Positions 49,536 to 61,500 of a DNA stretch of 64,000 nucleotides are shown in pieces. Numbering within the stretch: position 1 is the first letter of the stretch; every line of letters begins with the position of its first letter. Source of the DNA: Metridium senile. Lineage: Eukaryota; Cnidaria; Anthozoa; Actiniaria; Metridiidae. Position numbers and translations under genes: made by a program. The notes beneath the pieces were generated by a model. The model was given only the letters and a program-made list of their open reading frames with translations. It did no database searches and was not told the origin of the DNA. The DNA lies in assembly GCA_949775045.1 (NCBI GenBank), contig OX459100.1, positions 14,316,447-14,380,446 of the forward strand. Reading direction: 5' to 3'.

Positions 49536-51479
49536 ATATAAAATCTTGCAGATTTATGAGAATGCTCTAATATTCTCAGACATTACTAACAGGGTCTAGG
49601 CGATCATTTTTTGTCGAAAACCCCGATCTTTTTGAAACATTTTTAGATCACCCTATAGGCCATATTGCACTCTGGGTAGGATTTTGTAGTTTTTTCTAAA
49701 TAAAATCTTGCGGATTTATGAGAATGCACTAATATTCTCAGACATTACTAACAGGGTCTAGGCGATCATTTTTTGTCGAAAACCCCGATCTTTTTGAAAC
49801 ATTTTAAGATCACCCTATAGGCCATATTGCATTCTTGGTAGGATTTTGGAGTTTTTTCTAAATAAAATCTTGCAGATTTATCAGCATGCTCTAATATTCT
49901 CAGACATTACTAACAGGGTCTAGGCGATCATTTTTTGTCGAAAACCCCAATCTTTTTGAAACATTTTTAGATCACCCTATAGGCCATATTGCACTCTGGG
50001 TAGGATTTTGTAGTTTTTTCTAAATAAAATCTTGCGGATTTATCAGAATGCACTAATATTCTCAGACATTACTAACAGGGTCTAGGCGATCATTTTTTGT
50101 CGAAAACCCCGATCTTTTTGAAACATTTTAAGATCACCCTATAGGCCATATTGCACTCTGGGTAGGATTTTGGAGTTTTTTCTAAATAAAATCTTGCAGA
50201 TTTATCAGAATGCTCTAATATTCTCAGACATTACTAACAGGATCTAGGCGATCATTTTTTGTCAAAAACCCCGATCTTTTTGAAACATTTTAAGATCACC
50301 CTATAGGCCATATTGCATTCTGGGTAGGATTTTGTAGTTTTTTCTAAATAAAATCTTGCAGATTTATCAGAATGCTCTAATATTCTCAGACATTACTAAC
50401 AGGGTCTAGGCGATCATTTTTTGTTGAAAACCCCGATCTTTTTGAAACATTTTAAGATCACCCTATAGGCCATATTGCATTCTGGGTAGGATTTTGTAGT
50501 TTTTTCTATATAAAATCTTGCAGATTTATGAGAATGCTCTAATATTCTCAGACATTACTAACAGGGTCTAGGCGATCATTTTTTGTCGAAAACCCCGATC
50601 TTTTTGAAACATTTTTAGATCACCCTATAGGCCATATTGCACTCTGGGTAGGATTTTGTAGTTTTTTCTAAATAAAATCTTGCAGATTTATCAGAATGCA
50701 CTAATATTCTCAGACATTACTAACAGGGTCTAGGCGATCATTTTTTGTCGAAAACCCCGATCTTTTTGAAACATTTTAAGATCACCCTATAGGCCATATT
50801 GCATTCTTGGTAGGATTTTGGAGTTTTTTCTTAATAAAATCTTGCAGATTTATCAGCATGCTCTAATATTCTCAGACATTACTAACAGGGTCTAGGCGAT
50901 CATTTTTTGTCGAAAACCCCAATCTTTTTGAAACATTTTTAGATCACCCTATAGGCCATATTGCACTCTGGGTAGGATTTTGTAGTTTTTTCTAAATAAA
51001 ATCTTGCGGATTTATCAGAATGCACTAATATTCTCAGACATTACTAACAGGGTCTAGGCGATCATTTTTTGTCGAAAACCCCGATCTTTTTGAAACATTT
51101 TAAGATCACCCTATAGGCCATATTGCACTCTGGGTAGGATTTTGGAGTTTTTTCTAAATAAAATCTTGCAGATTTATCAGAATGCTCTAATATTCTCAGA
51201 CATTACTAACAGGATCTAGGCGATCATTTTTTGTCAAAAACCCCGATCTTTTTGAAACATTTTAAGATCACCCTATAGGCCATATTGCATTCTGGGTAGG
51301 ATTTTGTAGTTTTTTCTAAATAAAATCTTGAGGATTTATCAGAATGCGCTAATATTCTCAGACATTACTAACAGGGTCTAGGCGATCATTTTTTGCCGAA
51401 AACCCCGATCTTTTTGACACATTTTAAGATCCCCCTATATGCCATATTGCATTCTGGGTAGGATTTTGTAGTTTTTTCT
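49536..51479 (+). repeat. 972-bp hexamer HOR, two copies
   Basis: The unit is TATATAAAATC monomer, a GCACT monomer ending GGAGTTTT, A with ATCAGCATG and CCCCAATC (A at 49949), GCGG/ATCAG/GCACT ending GGAGTTTT, A with AGGATCTAGG and GTCAAAAACC, and a sixth monomer. It starts at 49536 and 50508. The CCCCAATC marker recurs at 50921 and AGGATCTAGG at 50242 and 51214, each 972 bp apart. The sixth monomer differs: A with GTTG in copy 1, GAGG/GCCG/GACAC in copy 2. Confidence 0.87.
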
Positions 51480-51964
51480 AAATAAAATCTTGCAGATTTA
51501 TCAGAATGCTCTAATATTCTCAGACATTACTAACAGGGTCTAGGCGATCATTTTTTGCCGAAAACCCCGATCTTTTTGAACATTTTAAGATCACCCTATA
51601 GGCCATGTTGCATTCTGGGTAGGATTTTGTAGTTTTTTCTAAATGAAATCTTGCAGACTTATCAGAATGCTCTAATATTCTCAGACATTACTAACAGGGT
51701 CTAGACGATCATTTTTTGTCGAAAACCCCGATCTTTTTGAAACATTTTTAGATCACCCTATAGGCCATATTGCACTCTGGGTAGGATTTTGTAGTTTTTT
51801 CTAAATAAAATCTTGCAGATTTATGAGAATGCTCTAATATTCTCAGACATTACTAACAGGGTCTAGGCGATCATTTTTTGTCGAAAACCCCGATCTTTTT
51901 GAAACATTTTAAGATCACCCTATAGGCCATATTGCATTCTGGGTAGGATTTTGTAGTTTTTTCT

Positions 51965-52126
51965 AAATAAAATCTTGCAGATTTATCAGAATGCTCTAAT
52001 ATTCTCAGACATTACTAACAGGGTCTAGGCGATCATTTTTTGCCGAAAACCCCGATCTTTTTGACAAATTTTGAGATCACCCTATAGGCCATATTGCATT
52101 CTGGGTCGGATTTTGTAGTTTTTTCT
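51965..52126 (+). repeat. Isolated monomer resembling the 3' divergent subfamily
   Basis: Inside ordinary monomers, this one has GACAAATTTTGAGATCACC and GGGTCGGATT, the hallmarks of the subfamily that fills 62623-64000, although it keeps GATCTTTTTG rather than GATCGTTTTG and has TTTTTTGCCG. It is a chimera: an A or D head with a tail from the divergent family. It lies about 10.5 kb from the main block of that family, which implies exchange or conversion between the two subfamilies. Confidence 0.85.
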
Positions 52127-52288
52127 AAATAAAATCTTGCAGATTTATCAGAATGCTCTAATATTCTCAGACATTACTAACAGGATCTAGGCGATCATTT
52201 TTTGTCAAAAACCCCGATCTTTTTGAAACATTTTAAGATCACCCTATAGGCCATATTGCATTCTGGGTAGGATTTTGTAGTTTTTTCT

Positions 52289-54228
52289 AAATAAAATCTT
52301 GAGGATTTATCAGAATGCGCTAATATTCTCAGACATTACTAACAGGGTCTAGGCGATCATTTTTTGCCGAAAACCCCGATCTTTTTGACACATTTTAAGA
52401 TCCCCCTATATGCCATATTGCATTCTGGGTAGGATTTTGTAGTTTTTTCTAAATAAAATCTTGCAGATTTATCAGAATGCTCTAATATTCTCAGACATTA
52501 CTAACAGGGTCTAGGCGATCATTTTTTGCCGAAAACCCCGATCTTTTTGAACATTTTAAGATCACCCTATAGGCCATGTTGCATTCTGGGTAGGATTTTG
52601 TAGTTTTTTCTAAATGAAATCTTGCAGACTTATCAGAATGCTCTAATATTCTCAGACATTACTAACAGGGTCTAGACGATCATTTTTTGTCGAAAACCCC
52701 GATCTTTTTGAAACATTTTTAGATCACCCTATAGGCCATATTGCACTCTGGGTAGGATTTTGTAGTTTTTTCTAAATAAAATCTTGCAGATTTATGAGAA
52801 TGCTCTAATATTCTCAGACATTACTAACAGGTTCTAGGCGATCATTTTTTGTCGAAAACCCCGATCTTTTTGAAACATTTTAAGATCACCCTATAGGCCA
52901 TATTGCATTCTGGGTAGGATTTTGTAGTTTTTTCTAAATAAAATCTTGCAGATTTATCAGAATGCTCTAATATTCTCAGACATTACTAACAGGGTCTAGG
53001 CGATCATTTTTTGCCGAAAACCCCGATCTTTTTGAACATTTTAAGATCACCCTATAGGCCATGTTGCATTCTGGGTAGGATTTTGTAGTTTTTTCTAAAT
53101 GAAATCTAGCAGACTTATCAGAATGCTCTAATATTCTCAGACATTACTAACAGGGTCTAGACGATCATTTTTTGTCGAAAACCCCGATCTTTTTGAAACA
53201 TTTTTAGATCACCCTATAGGCCATATTGCACTCTGGGTAGGATTTTGTAGTTTTTTCTAAATAAAATCTTGAGGATTTATCAGAATGCGCTAATATTCTC
53301 AGACATTACTAACAGGGTCTAGGCGATCATTTTTTGCCGAAAACCCCGATCTTTTTGACACATTTTAAGATCCCCCTATATGCCATATTGCATTCTGGGT
53401 AGGATTTTGTAGTTTTTTCTAAATAAAATCTTGCAGATTTATCAGAATGCTCTAATATTCTCAGACATTACTAACAGGGTCTAGGCGATCATTTTTTGCC
53501 GAAAACCCCGATCTTTTTGAACATTTTAAGATCACCCTATAGGCCATGTTGCATTCTGGGTAGGATTTTGTAGTTTTTTCTAAATGAAATCTTGCAGACT
53601 TATCAGAATGCTCTAATATTCTCAGACATTACTAACAGGGTCTAGACGATCATTTTTTGTCGAAAACCCCGATCTTTTTGAAACATTTTAAGATCACCCT
53701 ATAGGCCATATTGCACTCTGGGTAGGATTTTGTAGTTTTTTCTAAATAAAATCTTGCAGATTTATGAGAATGCTCTAATATTCTCAGACATTACTAACAG
53801 GGTCTAGGCGATCATTTTTTGTCGAAAACCCCGATCTTTTTGAAACATTTTAAGATCACCCTATAGGCCATATTGCATTCTGGGTAGGATTTTGTAGTTT
53901 TTTCTAAATAAAATCTTGCAGATTTATCAGAATGCTCTAATATTCTCAGACATTACTAACAGGGTCTAGGCGATCATTTTTTGCCGAAAACCCCGATCTT
54001 TTTGAACATTTTAAGATCACCCTATAGGCCATGTTGCATTCTGGGTAGGATTTTGTAGTTTTTTCTAAATGAAATCTAGCAGACTTATCAGAATGCTCTA
54101 ATATTCTCAGACATTACTAACAGGGTCTAGACGATCATTTTTTGTCGAAAACCCCGATCTTTTTGAAACATTTTTAGATCACCCTATAGGCCATATTGCA
54201 CTCTGGGTAGGATTTTGTAGTTTTTTCT
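52289..54228 (+). repeat. 970-bp hexamer HOR, two copies
   Basis: The unit is a GAGG/GCGCT monomer with GCCG, CCCCG and GACACATT; D; E (GACGATC); G (GCAG, ATGAG, GCATTCTGGG); D; and E with AAATCTAGCAG. Copies start at 52289 and 53259. The length equals four 162-bp and two 161-bp monomers. The AAATCTAGCAG variant marks the last E in both copies and reappears in the 2.9-kb duplication near 56018 and 58923. One private change is AGGTTCTAGG near 52832. Confidence 0.88.
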
Positions 54229-54876
54229 AAATAAAATCTTGCAGATTTATGAGAATGCTCTAATATTCTCAGACATTACTAACAGGGTCTAGGCGATCAT
54301 TTTTTGTCGAAAACCCCGATCTTTTTGAAACATTTTTAGATCACCCTATAGGCCATATTGCACTCTGGGTAGGATTTTGTAGTTTTTTCTAAATAAAATC
54401 TTGCAGATTTATCAGAATGCACTAATATTCTCAGACATTACTAACAGGGTCTAGGCGATCATTTTTTGTCGAAAACCCCGATCTTTTTGAAACATTTTAA
54501 GATCACCCTATAGGCCATATTGCATTCTGGGTAGGATTTTGTAGTTTTTTCTAAATAAAATCTTGCAGATTTATCAGAATGCACTAATATTCTCAGACAT
54601 TACTAACAGGGTCTAGGCGATCATTTTTTGTCGAAAACCCCGATCTTTTTGAAACATTTTAAGATCACCCTATAGGCCATATTGCATTCTGGGTAGGATT
54701 TTGTAGTTTTTTCTAAATAAAATCTTGCAGATTTATCAGAATGCTCTAATATTCTCAGACATTACTAACAGGGTCTAGGCGATCATTTTTTGTCGAAAAC
54801 CCCGATCTTTTTGAAACATTTTTAGATCACCCTATAGGCCATATTGCACTCTGGTTAGGATTTTGTAGTTTTTTCT

Positions 54877-55031
54877 AAATAAAATCTTGCGGATTTATCA
54901 GAATGCACTAATATTCTCAGACATTACTAACAGGCGATCATTTTTTGTCGAAAACCCCGATCTTTTTGAAACATTTTAAGATCACCCTATAGGCCATATT
55001 GCATTCTGGGTAGGATTTTGTAGTTTTTTCT
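54877..55031 (+). repeat. 155-bp monomer with 7-bp internal deletion
   Basis: ACAGGGTCTAGGCGATC is shortened to ACAGGCGATC, removing 7 bp from an otherwise almost invariant block. The flanking GG in both halves suggests a deletion between short direct repeats. Identical 155-bp monomers start at 54877, 56818, 57782, 59562, 61664 and 62305. Every one is a GCGG/ATCAG/GCACT monomer preceded by an A ending CTGGTTAGG, so the pair has spread as a unit. Confidence 0.92.
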
Positions 55032-55199
55032 AAATAATTTTTTCTCAGACATTACTAACAGGGTCTAGGCGATCATTTTTTGTCGAAAACCCCGATCTTT
55101 TTGAAACATTTTTTGTCGAAAACCCCGATCTTTTTGAAACATTTTTAGATCACCCTATAGGCCATATTGCACTCTGGGTAGGATTTTGTAGTTTTTTCT
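55032..55199 (+). repeat. 168-bp rearranged monomer, first copy
   Basis: The head is shortened: AAATAATTTTTTCTCAGACA replaces the usual first 49 bp or so, a net loss of 27 bp that removes the GCAG, ATCAG and GCTCT boxes. In the tail a 33-bp stretch running from the T6 run through the GAAACA box is tandemly duplicated. The arithmetic (162 - 27 + 33 = 168) matches the spacing to the next box at 55200. This is the most heavily rearranged monomer type in the window. Confidence 0.93.
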
Positions 55200-56169
55200 A
55201 AATAAAATCTTGCAGATTTATCAGAATGCACTAATATTCTCAGACATTACTAACAGGGTCTAGGCGATCATTTTTTGTCGAAAACCCCGATCTTTTTGAA
55301 ACATTTTAAGATCACCCTATAGGCCATATTGCATTCTGGGTAGGATTTTGTAGTTTTTTCTAAATAAAATCTTGAGGATTTATCAGAATGCGCTAATATT
55401 CTCAGACATTACTAACAGGGTCTAGGCGTTCATTTTTTGCCGAAAACCCCGATCTTTTTGACACATTTTAAGATCCCCCTATATGCCATATTGCATTCTG
55501 GGTAGGATTTTGTAGTTTTTTCTAAATAAAATCTTGCAGATTTATCAGAATGCTCTAATATTCTCAGACATTACTAACAGGGTGTACGCGATCATTTTTT
55601 GTTGAAAACCCCGATCTTTTTGAAACATTTTAAGATCACCCTATAGGCCATATTGCATTCTGGGTAGGATTTTGTAGTTTTTTCTATATAAAATCTTGCA
55701 GATTTATGAGAATGCTCTAATATTCTCAGACATTACTAACAGGGTCTAGGCGATCATTTTTTGTCGAAAACCCGATCTTTTTGAAACATTTTAAGATCAC
55801 CCTATAGGCCATATTGCATTCTGGGTAGGATTTTGTAGTTTTTTCTAAATTAAATCTTGCAGATTTATCAGAATGCTCTAATATTCTCAGACATTACTAA
55901 CAGGGTCTAGGCGATCATTTTTTGCCGAAAACCCCGATCTTTTTGAACATTTTAAGATCACCCTATAGGCCATGTTGCATTCTGGGTAGGATTTTGTAGT
56001 TTTTTCTAAATGAAATCTAGCAGACTTATCAGAATGCTCTAATATTCTCAGACATTACTAACAGGGTCTAGACGATCATTTTTTGTCGAAAACCCCGATC
56101 TTTTTGAAACATTTTTAGATCACCCTATAGGCCATATTGCACTCTGGGTAGGATTTTGTAGTTTTTTCT

Positions 56170-57133
56170 AAATAAAATCTTGCAGATTTATGAGAATGCT
56201 CTAATATTCTCAGACATTACTAACAGGGTCTAGGCGATCATTTTTTGTCGAAAACCCCGATCTTTTTGAAACATTTTTAGATCACCCTATAGGCCATATT
56301 GCACTCTGGGTAGGATTTTGTAGTTTTTTCTAAATAAAATCTTGCAGATTTATCAGAATGCACTAATATTCTCAGACATTACTAACAGGGTCTAGGCGAT
56401 CATTTTTTGTCGAAAACCCCGATCTTTTTGAAACATTTTAAGATCACCCTATAGGCCATATTGCATTCTGGGTAGGATTTTGTAGTTTTTTCTAAATAAA
56501 ATCTTGCAGATTTATCAGAATGCACTAATATTCTCAGACATTACTAACAGGGTCTAGGCGATCATTTTTTGTCGAAAACCCCGATCTTTTTGAAACATTT
56601 TAAGATCACCCTATAGGCCATATTGCATTCTGGGTAGGATTTTGTAGTTTTTTCTAAATAAAATCTTGCAGATTTATCAGAATGCTCTAATATTCTCAGA
56701 CATTACTAACAGGGTCTAGGCGATCATTTTTTGTCGAAAACCCCGATCTTTTTGAAACATTTTTAGATCACCCTATAGGCCATATTGCACTCTGGTTAGG
56801 ATTTTGTAGTTTTTTCTAAATAAAATCTTGCGGATTTATCAGAATGCACTAATATTCTCAGACATTACTAACAGGCGATCATTTTTTGTCGAAAACCCCG
56901 ATCTTTTTGAAACATTTTAAGATCACCCTATAGGCCATATTGCATTCTGGGTAGGATTTTGTAGTTTTTTCTAAATAAAATCCTGCAGATTTATCAGAAT
57001 GCTCTAATATTCTCAGACATTACTAACAGGGTCTAGGCGATCATTTTTTGCGGAAAACCCCGATCTTTTTGAACATTTTAAGATCACCCTATAGGCCATG
57101 TTGCATTCTGGGTAGGATTTTGTAGTTTTTTCT
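56170..57133 (+). repeat. Linker between copies of the 2.9-kb duplication
   Basis: H, two GCAG/GCACT monomers, A ending CTGGTTAGG, a 155-bp monomer (56818) and a D-like monomer with AAATCCTGCAG and TTTGCGGAAAAC (56973). From the first GCAG/GCACT monomer on, this order recurs at 59076-59876, with the AAATCCTGC monomer at 59717, an offset of 2744 bp. Together with the flanking copies this shows a unit of about 2.9 kb present about twice, with one H monomer gained or lost between the copies. Confidence 0.83.
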
Positions 57134-59075
57134 AAATAAAATCTTGCAGATTTATGAGAATACTCTAATATTCTCAGACATTACTAACAGGGTCTAGGCG
57201 ATCATTTTTTGTCGAAAACCCCGATCTTTTTGAAACATTTTTAGATCACCCTATAGGCCATATTGCACTCTGGGTAGGATTTTGTAGTTTTTTCTAAATA
57301 AAATCTTGCAGATTTATCAGAATGCACTAATATTCTCAGACATTACTAACAGGGTCTAGGCGATCATTTTTTGTCGAAAACCCCGATCTTTTTGAAACAT
57401 TTTAAGATCACCCTATAGGCCATATTGCATTCTGGGTAGGATTTTGTAGTTTTTTCTAAATAAAATCTTGCAGATTTATCAGAATGCACTAATATTCTCA
57501 GACATTACTAACAGGGTCTAGGCGATCATTTTTTGTCGAAAACCCCGATCTTTTTGAAACATTTTAAGATCACCCTATAGGCCATATTGCATTCTGGGTA
57601 GGATTTTGTAGTTTTTTCTAAATAAAATCTTGCAGATTTATCAGAATGCTCTAATATTCTCAGACATTACTAACAGGGTCTAGGCGATCATTTTTTGTCG
57701 AAAACCCCGATCTTTTTGAAACATTTTTAGATCACCCTATAGGCCATATTGCACTCTGGTTAGGATTTTGTAGTTTTTTCTAAATAAAATCTTGCGGATT
57801 TATCAGAATGCACTAATATTCTCAGACATTACTAACAGGCGATCATTTTTTGTCGAAAACCCCGATCTTTTTGAAACATTTTAAGATCACCCTATAGGCC
57901 ATATTGCATTCTGGGTAGGATTTTGTAGTTTTTTCTAAATAATTTTTTCTCAGACATTACTAACAGGGTCTAGGCGATCATTTTTTGTCGAAAACCCCGA
58001 TCTTTTTGAAACATTTTTTGTCGAAAACCCCGATCTTTTTGAAACATTTTTAGATCACCCTATAGGCCATATTGCACTCTGGGTAGGATTTTGTAGTTTT
58101 TTCTAAATAAAATCTTGCAGATTTATCAGAATGCACTAATATTCTCAGACATTACTAACAGGGTCTAGGCGATCATTTTTTGTCGAAAACCCCGATCTTT
58201 TTGAAACATTTTAAGATCACCCTATAGGCCATATTGCATTCTGGGTAGGATTTTGTAGTTTTTTCTAAATAAAATCTTGAGGATTTATCAGAATGCGCTA
58301 ATATTCTCAGACATTACTAACAGGGTCTAGGCGTTCATTTTTTGCCGAAAACCCCGATCTTTTTGACACATTTTAAGATCCCCCTATATGCCATATTGCA
58401 TTCTGGGTAGGATTTTGTAGTTTTTTCTAAATAAAATCTTGCAGATTTATCAGAATGCTCTAATATTCTCAGACATTACTAACAGGGTGTACGCGATCAT
58501 TTTTTGTTGAAAACCCCGATCTTTTTGAAACATTTTAAGATCACCCTATAGGCCATATTGCATTCTGGGTAGGATTTTGTAGTTTTTTCTATATAAAATC
58601 TTGCAGATTTATGAGAATGCTCTAATATTCTCAGACATTACTAACAGGGTCTAGGCGATCATTTTTTGTCGAAAACCCCGATCTTTTTGAAACATTTTAA
58701 GATCACCCTATAGGCCATATTGCATTCTGGGTAGGATTTTGTAGTTTTTTCTAAATTAAATCTTGCAGATTTATCAGAATGCTCTAATATTCTCAGACAT
58801 TACTAACAGGGTCTAGGCGATCATTTTTTGCCGAAAACCCCGATCTTTTTGAACATTTTAAGATCACCCTATGGGCCATGTTGCATTCTGGGTAGGATTT
58901 TGTAGTTTTTTCTAAATGAAATCTAGCAGACTTATCAGAATGCTCTAATATTCTCAGACATTACTAACAGGGTCTAGACGATCATTTTTTGTCGAAAACC
59001 CCGATCTTTTTGAAACATTTTTAGATCACCCTATAGGCCATATTGCACTCTGGGTAGGATTTTGTAGTTTTTTCT
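57134..59075 (+). repeat. 1.94-kb segment, second copy of the 2905-bp-offset duplication
   Basis: This matches 54229-56169 monomer by monomer, including the 155-bp monomer (57782), the 168-bp rearranged monomer (57937-58104), GGTGTACGCG (58489), the TATATAAAATC monomer (58591), AAATTAAATC (58753) and the AAATCTAGCAG type E (58914). Private differences are GAGAATACTCT in the first monomer and CTATGGGCC near 58871. The second copy has the full AAAACCCCGATC where the first lacks one C. Confidence 0.9.
57937..58104 (+). repeat. 168-bp rearranged monomer, second copy
   Basis: Same head deletion and 33-bp internal tail duplication as 55032-55199, 2905 bp downstream and apparently identical. Its presence in both copies shows that the rearrangement preceded the 2.9-kb duplication. 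Confidence 0.93.
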
Positions 59076-59716
59076 AAATAAAATCTTGCAGATTTATCAG
59101 AATGCACTAATATTCTCAGACATTACTAACAGGGTCTAGGCGATCATTTTTTGTCGAAAACCCCGATCTTTTTGAAACATTTTAAGATCACCCTATAGGC
59201 CATATTGCATTCTGGGTAGGATTTTGTAGTTTTTTCTAAATAAAATCTTGCAGATTTATCAGAATGCACTAATATTCTCAGACATTACTAACAGGGTCTA
59301 GGCGATCATTTTTTGTCGAAAACCCCGATCTTTTTGAAACATTTTAAGATCACCCTATAGGCCATATTGCATTCTGGGTAGGATTTTGTAGTTTTTTCTA
59401 AATAAAATCTTGCAGATTTATCAGAATGCTCTAATATTCTCAGACATTACTAACAGGGTCTAGGCGATCATTTTTTGTCGAAAACCCCGATCTTTTTGAA
59501 ACATTTTTAGATCACCCTATAGGCCATATTGCACTCTGGTTAGGATTTTGTAGTTTTTTCTAAATAAAATCTTGCGGATTTATCAGAATGCACTAATATT
59601 CTCAGACATTACTAACAGGCGATCATTTTTTGTCGAAAACCCCGATCTTTTTGAAACATTTTAAGATCACCCTATAGGCCATATTGCATTCTGGGTAGGA
59701 TTTTGTAGTTTTTTCT
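59076..59716 (+). repeat. GCAG/GCACT pair, GGTTAGG monomer and 155-bp monomer, repeated
   Basis: Two near-identical GCAG/GCACT monomers, an A ending CTGGTTAGG, and the fourth 155-bp monomer (59562-59716). It corresponds to 56332-56972 at an offset of 2744 bp. Base quality looks clean here, in contrast with the next 1.8 kb. Confidence 0.83.
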
Positions 59717-61500
59717 AAATAAAATCCTGCAGATTTATCAGAATGCTCTAATATTCTCAGACATTACTAACAGGGTCTAGGCGATCGTTTTTTGCGGAAA
59801 ACCCGATCTTTTTGAACATTTTAAGATCACCCTATAGGCCATGTTGCATTCTGGGTAGGATTTTTGTAGTTTTTTCTAAATAAAATCTTGCAGATTTATG
59901 AGGAATACTCTAATATTCTCAGACATTACTAACAGGGTCTAGGCGATCATTTTTTGTCTGAAAACCCCGATCTTTTTGAAACATTTTTAGATCACCCTAT
60001 AGGCCATATTGCACTCTGGGTAGGATTTTGTAGTTTTTTCTAAATATAATCTTGCGGATTTATCAGATTGCACTAATATTCTCAGACATTACTAACAGGG
60101 TCTAGGCGATTATTTTTTGTCGAAAACCCCGATCTTTTTGAAACATTTTAAGATCACCCTATAGAGCCATATTGCATTCTGGGTAGGATTTTGTAGTTTT
60201 TTTCTAAATAAAATCTTGCAGATTTATCAGAATGCTCTAATATCTCATACATTACTAACAGGGTCTAGGCGATCATTTTTTGTCGAAAACCCCGATCTTT
60301 TTGAAACATTTTAAGATCACCCTATAGGCCATATTGCATTCTGGGTAGGATTTTGTAGTTTTTTCTAATAAAATCTTGAGGATTTATCAGAATGCGCTAA
60401 TATTCTCAGACAATACTAACAGGGTCTAGGCGTTCATTTTTTGCCGAAAACCCCGATCTTTTTGAAACATTTTAAGATCACCCTATAGGCCATATTGCAT
60501 TCTGGGTAGGATTTTGTAGTTTTTTCTAAATAAAATCTTGAGGATTTATCAGAATGCGCTAATATTCTCAGACATTACTAACAGGTCTAGGCGATCATTT
60601 TTTGTCGAAAACCCGCGATCTTTTTGAAACATTTTTAGATCACCCTATAGGCCATATTGCACTCTGGGTAGGATTTTGTAGTTTTTTCTAAATAAAATCT
60701 TGCAGATTTATCAGAATGCACTAATATTCTCAGACATTACTAACAGGGTCTAGGCGATCATTTTTTGTCGAAAACCCCGATCTTTTTGAAACATTTTAAG
60801 ATCACCCTATAGGCCATATTGCATTCTGGGTAGGATTTTGTAGTTTTTTCTAAATAAAATCTTGAGGATTTATCAGAATGCGCTAATATTCTCAGACATT
60901 ACTAACAGGGTCTAGGGCGTTCATTTTTTGCCGAAAACCCCGATCTTTTTGACACATTTTAAGATCCCCCTATATGCCATATTGCATTCTGGGTAGGATT
61001 TTGTAGTTTTTTCTAAATAAAATCTTGCAGATTTATCAGAATGCTCTAATATTCTCAGACATTACTAACAGGGTCTACGCGATCATTTTTTGTTGAAAAC
61101 CCCGATCTTTTTGAAACATTTTAAGATCACCTATAGGCCATATTGCATTCTGGGTAGGATTTTGTAGTTTTTTCTATATAAAATCTTGCAGATTTATGAG
61201 AATGCTCTAATATTCTCAGACATTACTAACAGGGTCTAGGCGATCATTTTTTTGTCGAAAACCCCGATCTTTTTTGAAACATTTTTAGATCACCCTATAG
61301 GCCATATTGCACTCTGGGTAGGATTTTGTAGTTTTTTCTAATAAAATCTTGCGGATTTATGAGAATGCACTAATATTCTCAGACATTACTAACAGGGTCT
61401 AGGCGATCATTTTTTGTCGAAAACCCCGATCTTTTTTGAAACATTTTAAGATCACCCTATAGGCCATATTGCATTCTGGTAGGATTTTGTAGTTTTTTCT
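59717..61500 (+). repeat. Satellite monomers with clustered single-base indels
   Basis: Monomer types remain recognisable (D-like, G, GCGG, A, GAGG, GCACT, TATATAAAATC at 61176, C), but single-base gains and losses appear in almost every one. Examples are AGGATTTTTGTAG, GAGGAATACTC, GTCTGAAAAC, ATAGAGCC, ATATCTCATAC, TTCTAATAAAATC (twice), ACAGGTCTAGG, ACCCGCGATC, TCTAGGGCG, ATCACCTATAGG, GATCTTTTTTGAAAC (twice) and CTCTAATATCTC-type losses. There are also substitutions such as CAGACAATAC. Outside this zone indels are rare. It is either a genuinely decaying segment or a stretch of lower assembly accuracy. Confidence 0.85.

Larger units (their letters stand above)
54229..56169 (+). repeat. 1.94-kb segment, first copy of a 2905-bp-offset duplication
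   Basis: The segment contains H, two near-identical GCAG/GCACT monomers, an A ending CTGGTTAGG, a 155-bp deleted monomer, a 168-bp rearranged monomer, GCAG/GCACT, a GAGG monomer with GGCGTTC, an A with GGTGTACGCG and GTTG, a TATATAAAATC monomer, D with AAATTAAATC, and E with AAATCTAGCAG. GGTTAGG (54855), the rearranged monomer (55032) and GGTGTACGCG (55584) all recur 2905 bp downstream. A 1-bp loss (AAAACCCGATC, about 55770) shifts later markers to an offset of 2906. Confidence 0.9.

Noticed and set aside
54877..55031. 155-bp monomer as an assembly slip
   Set aside because: The identical 7-bp deletion occurs six times in different HOR contexts, always with the same upstream partner, so a real variant is much more likely than repeated error.
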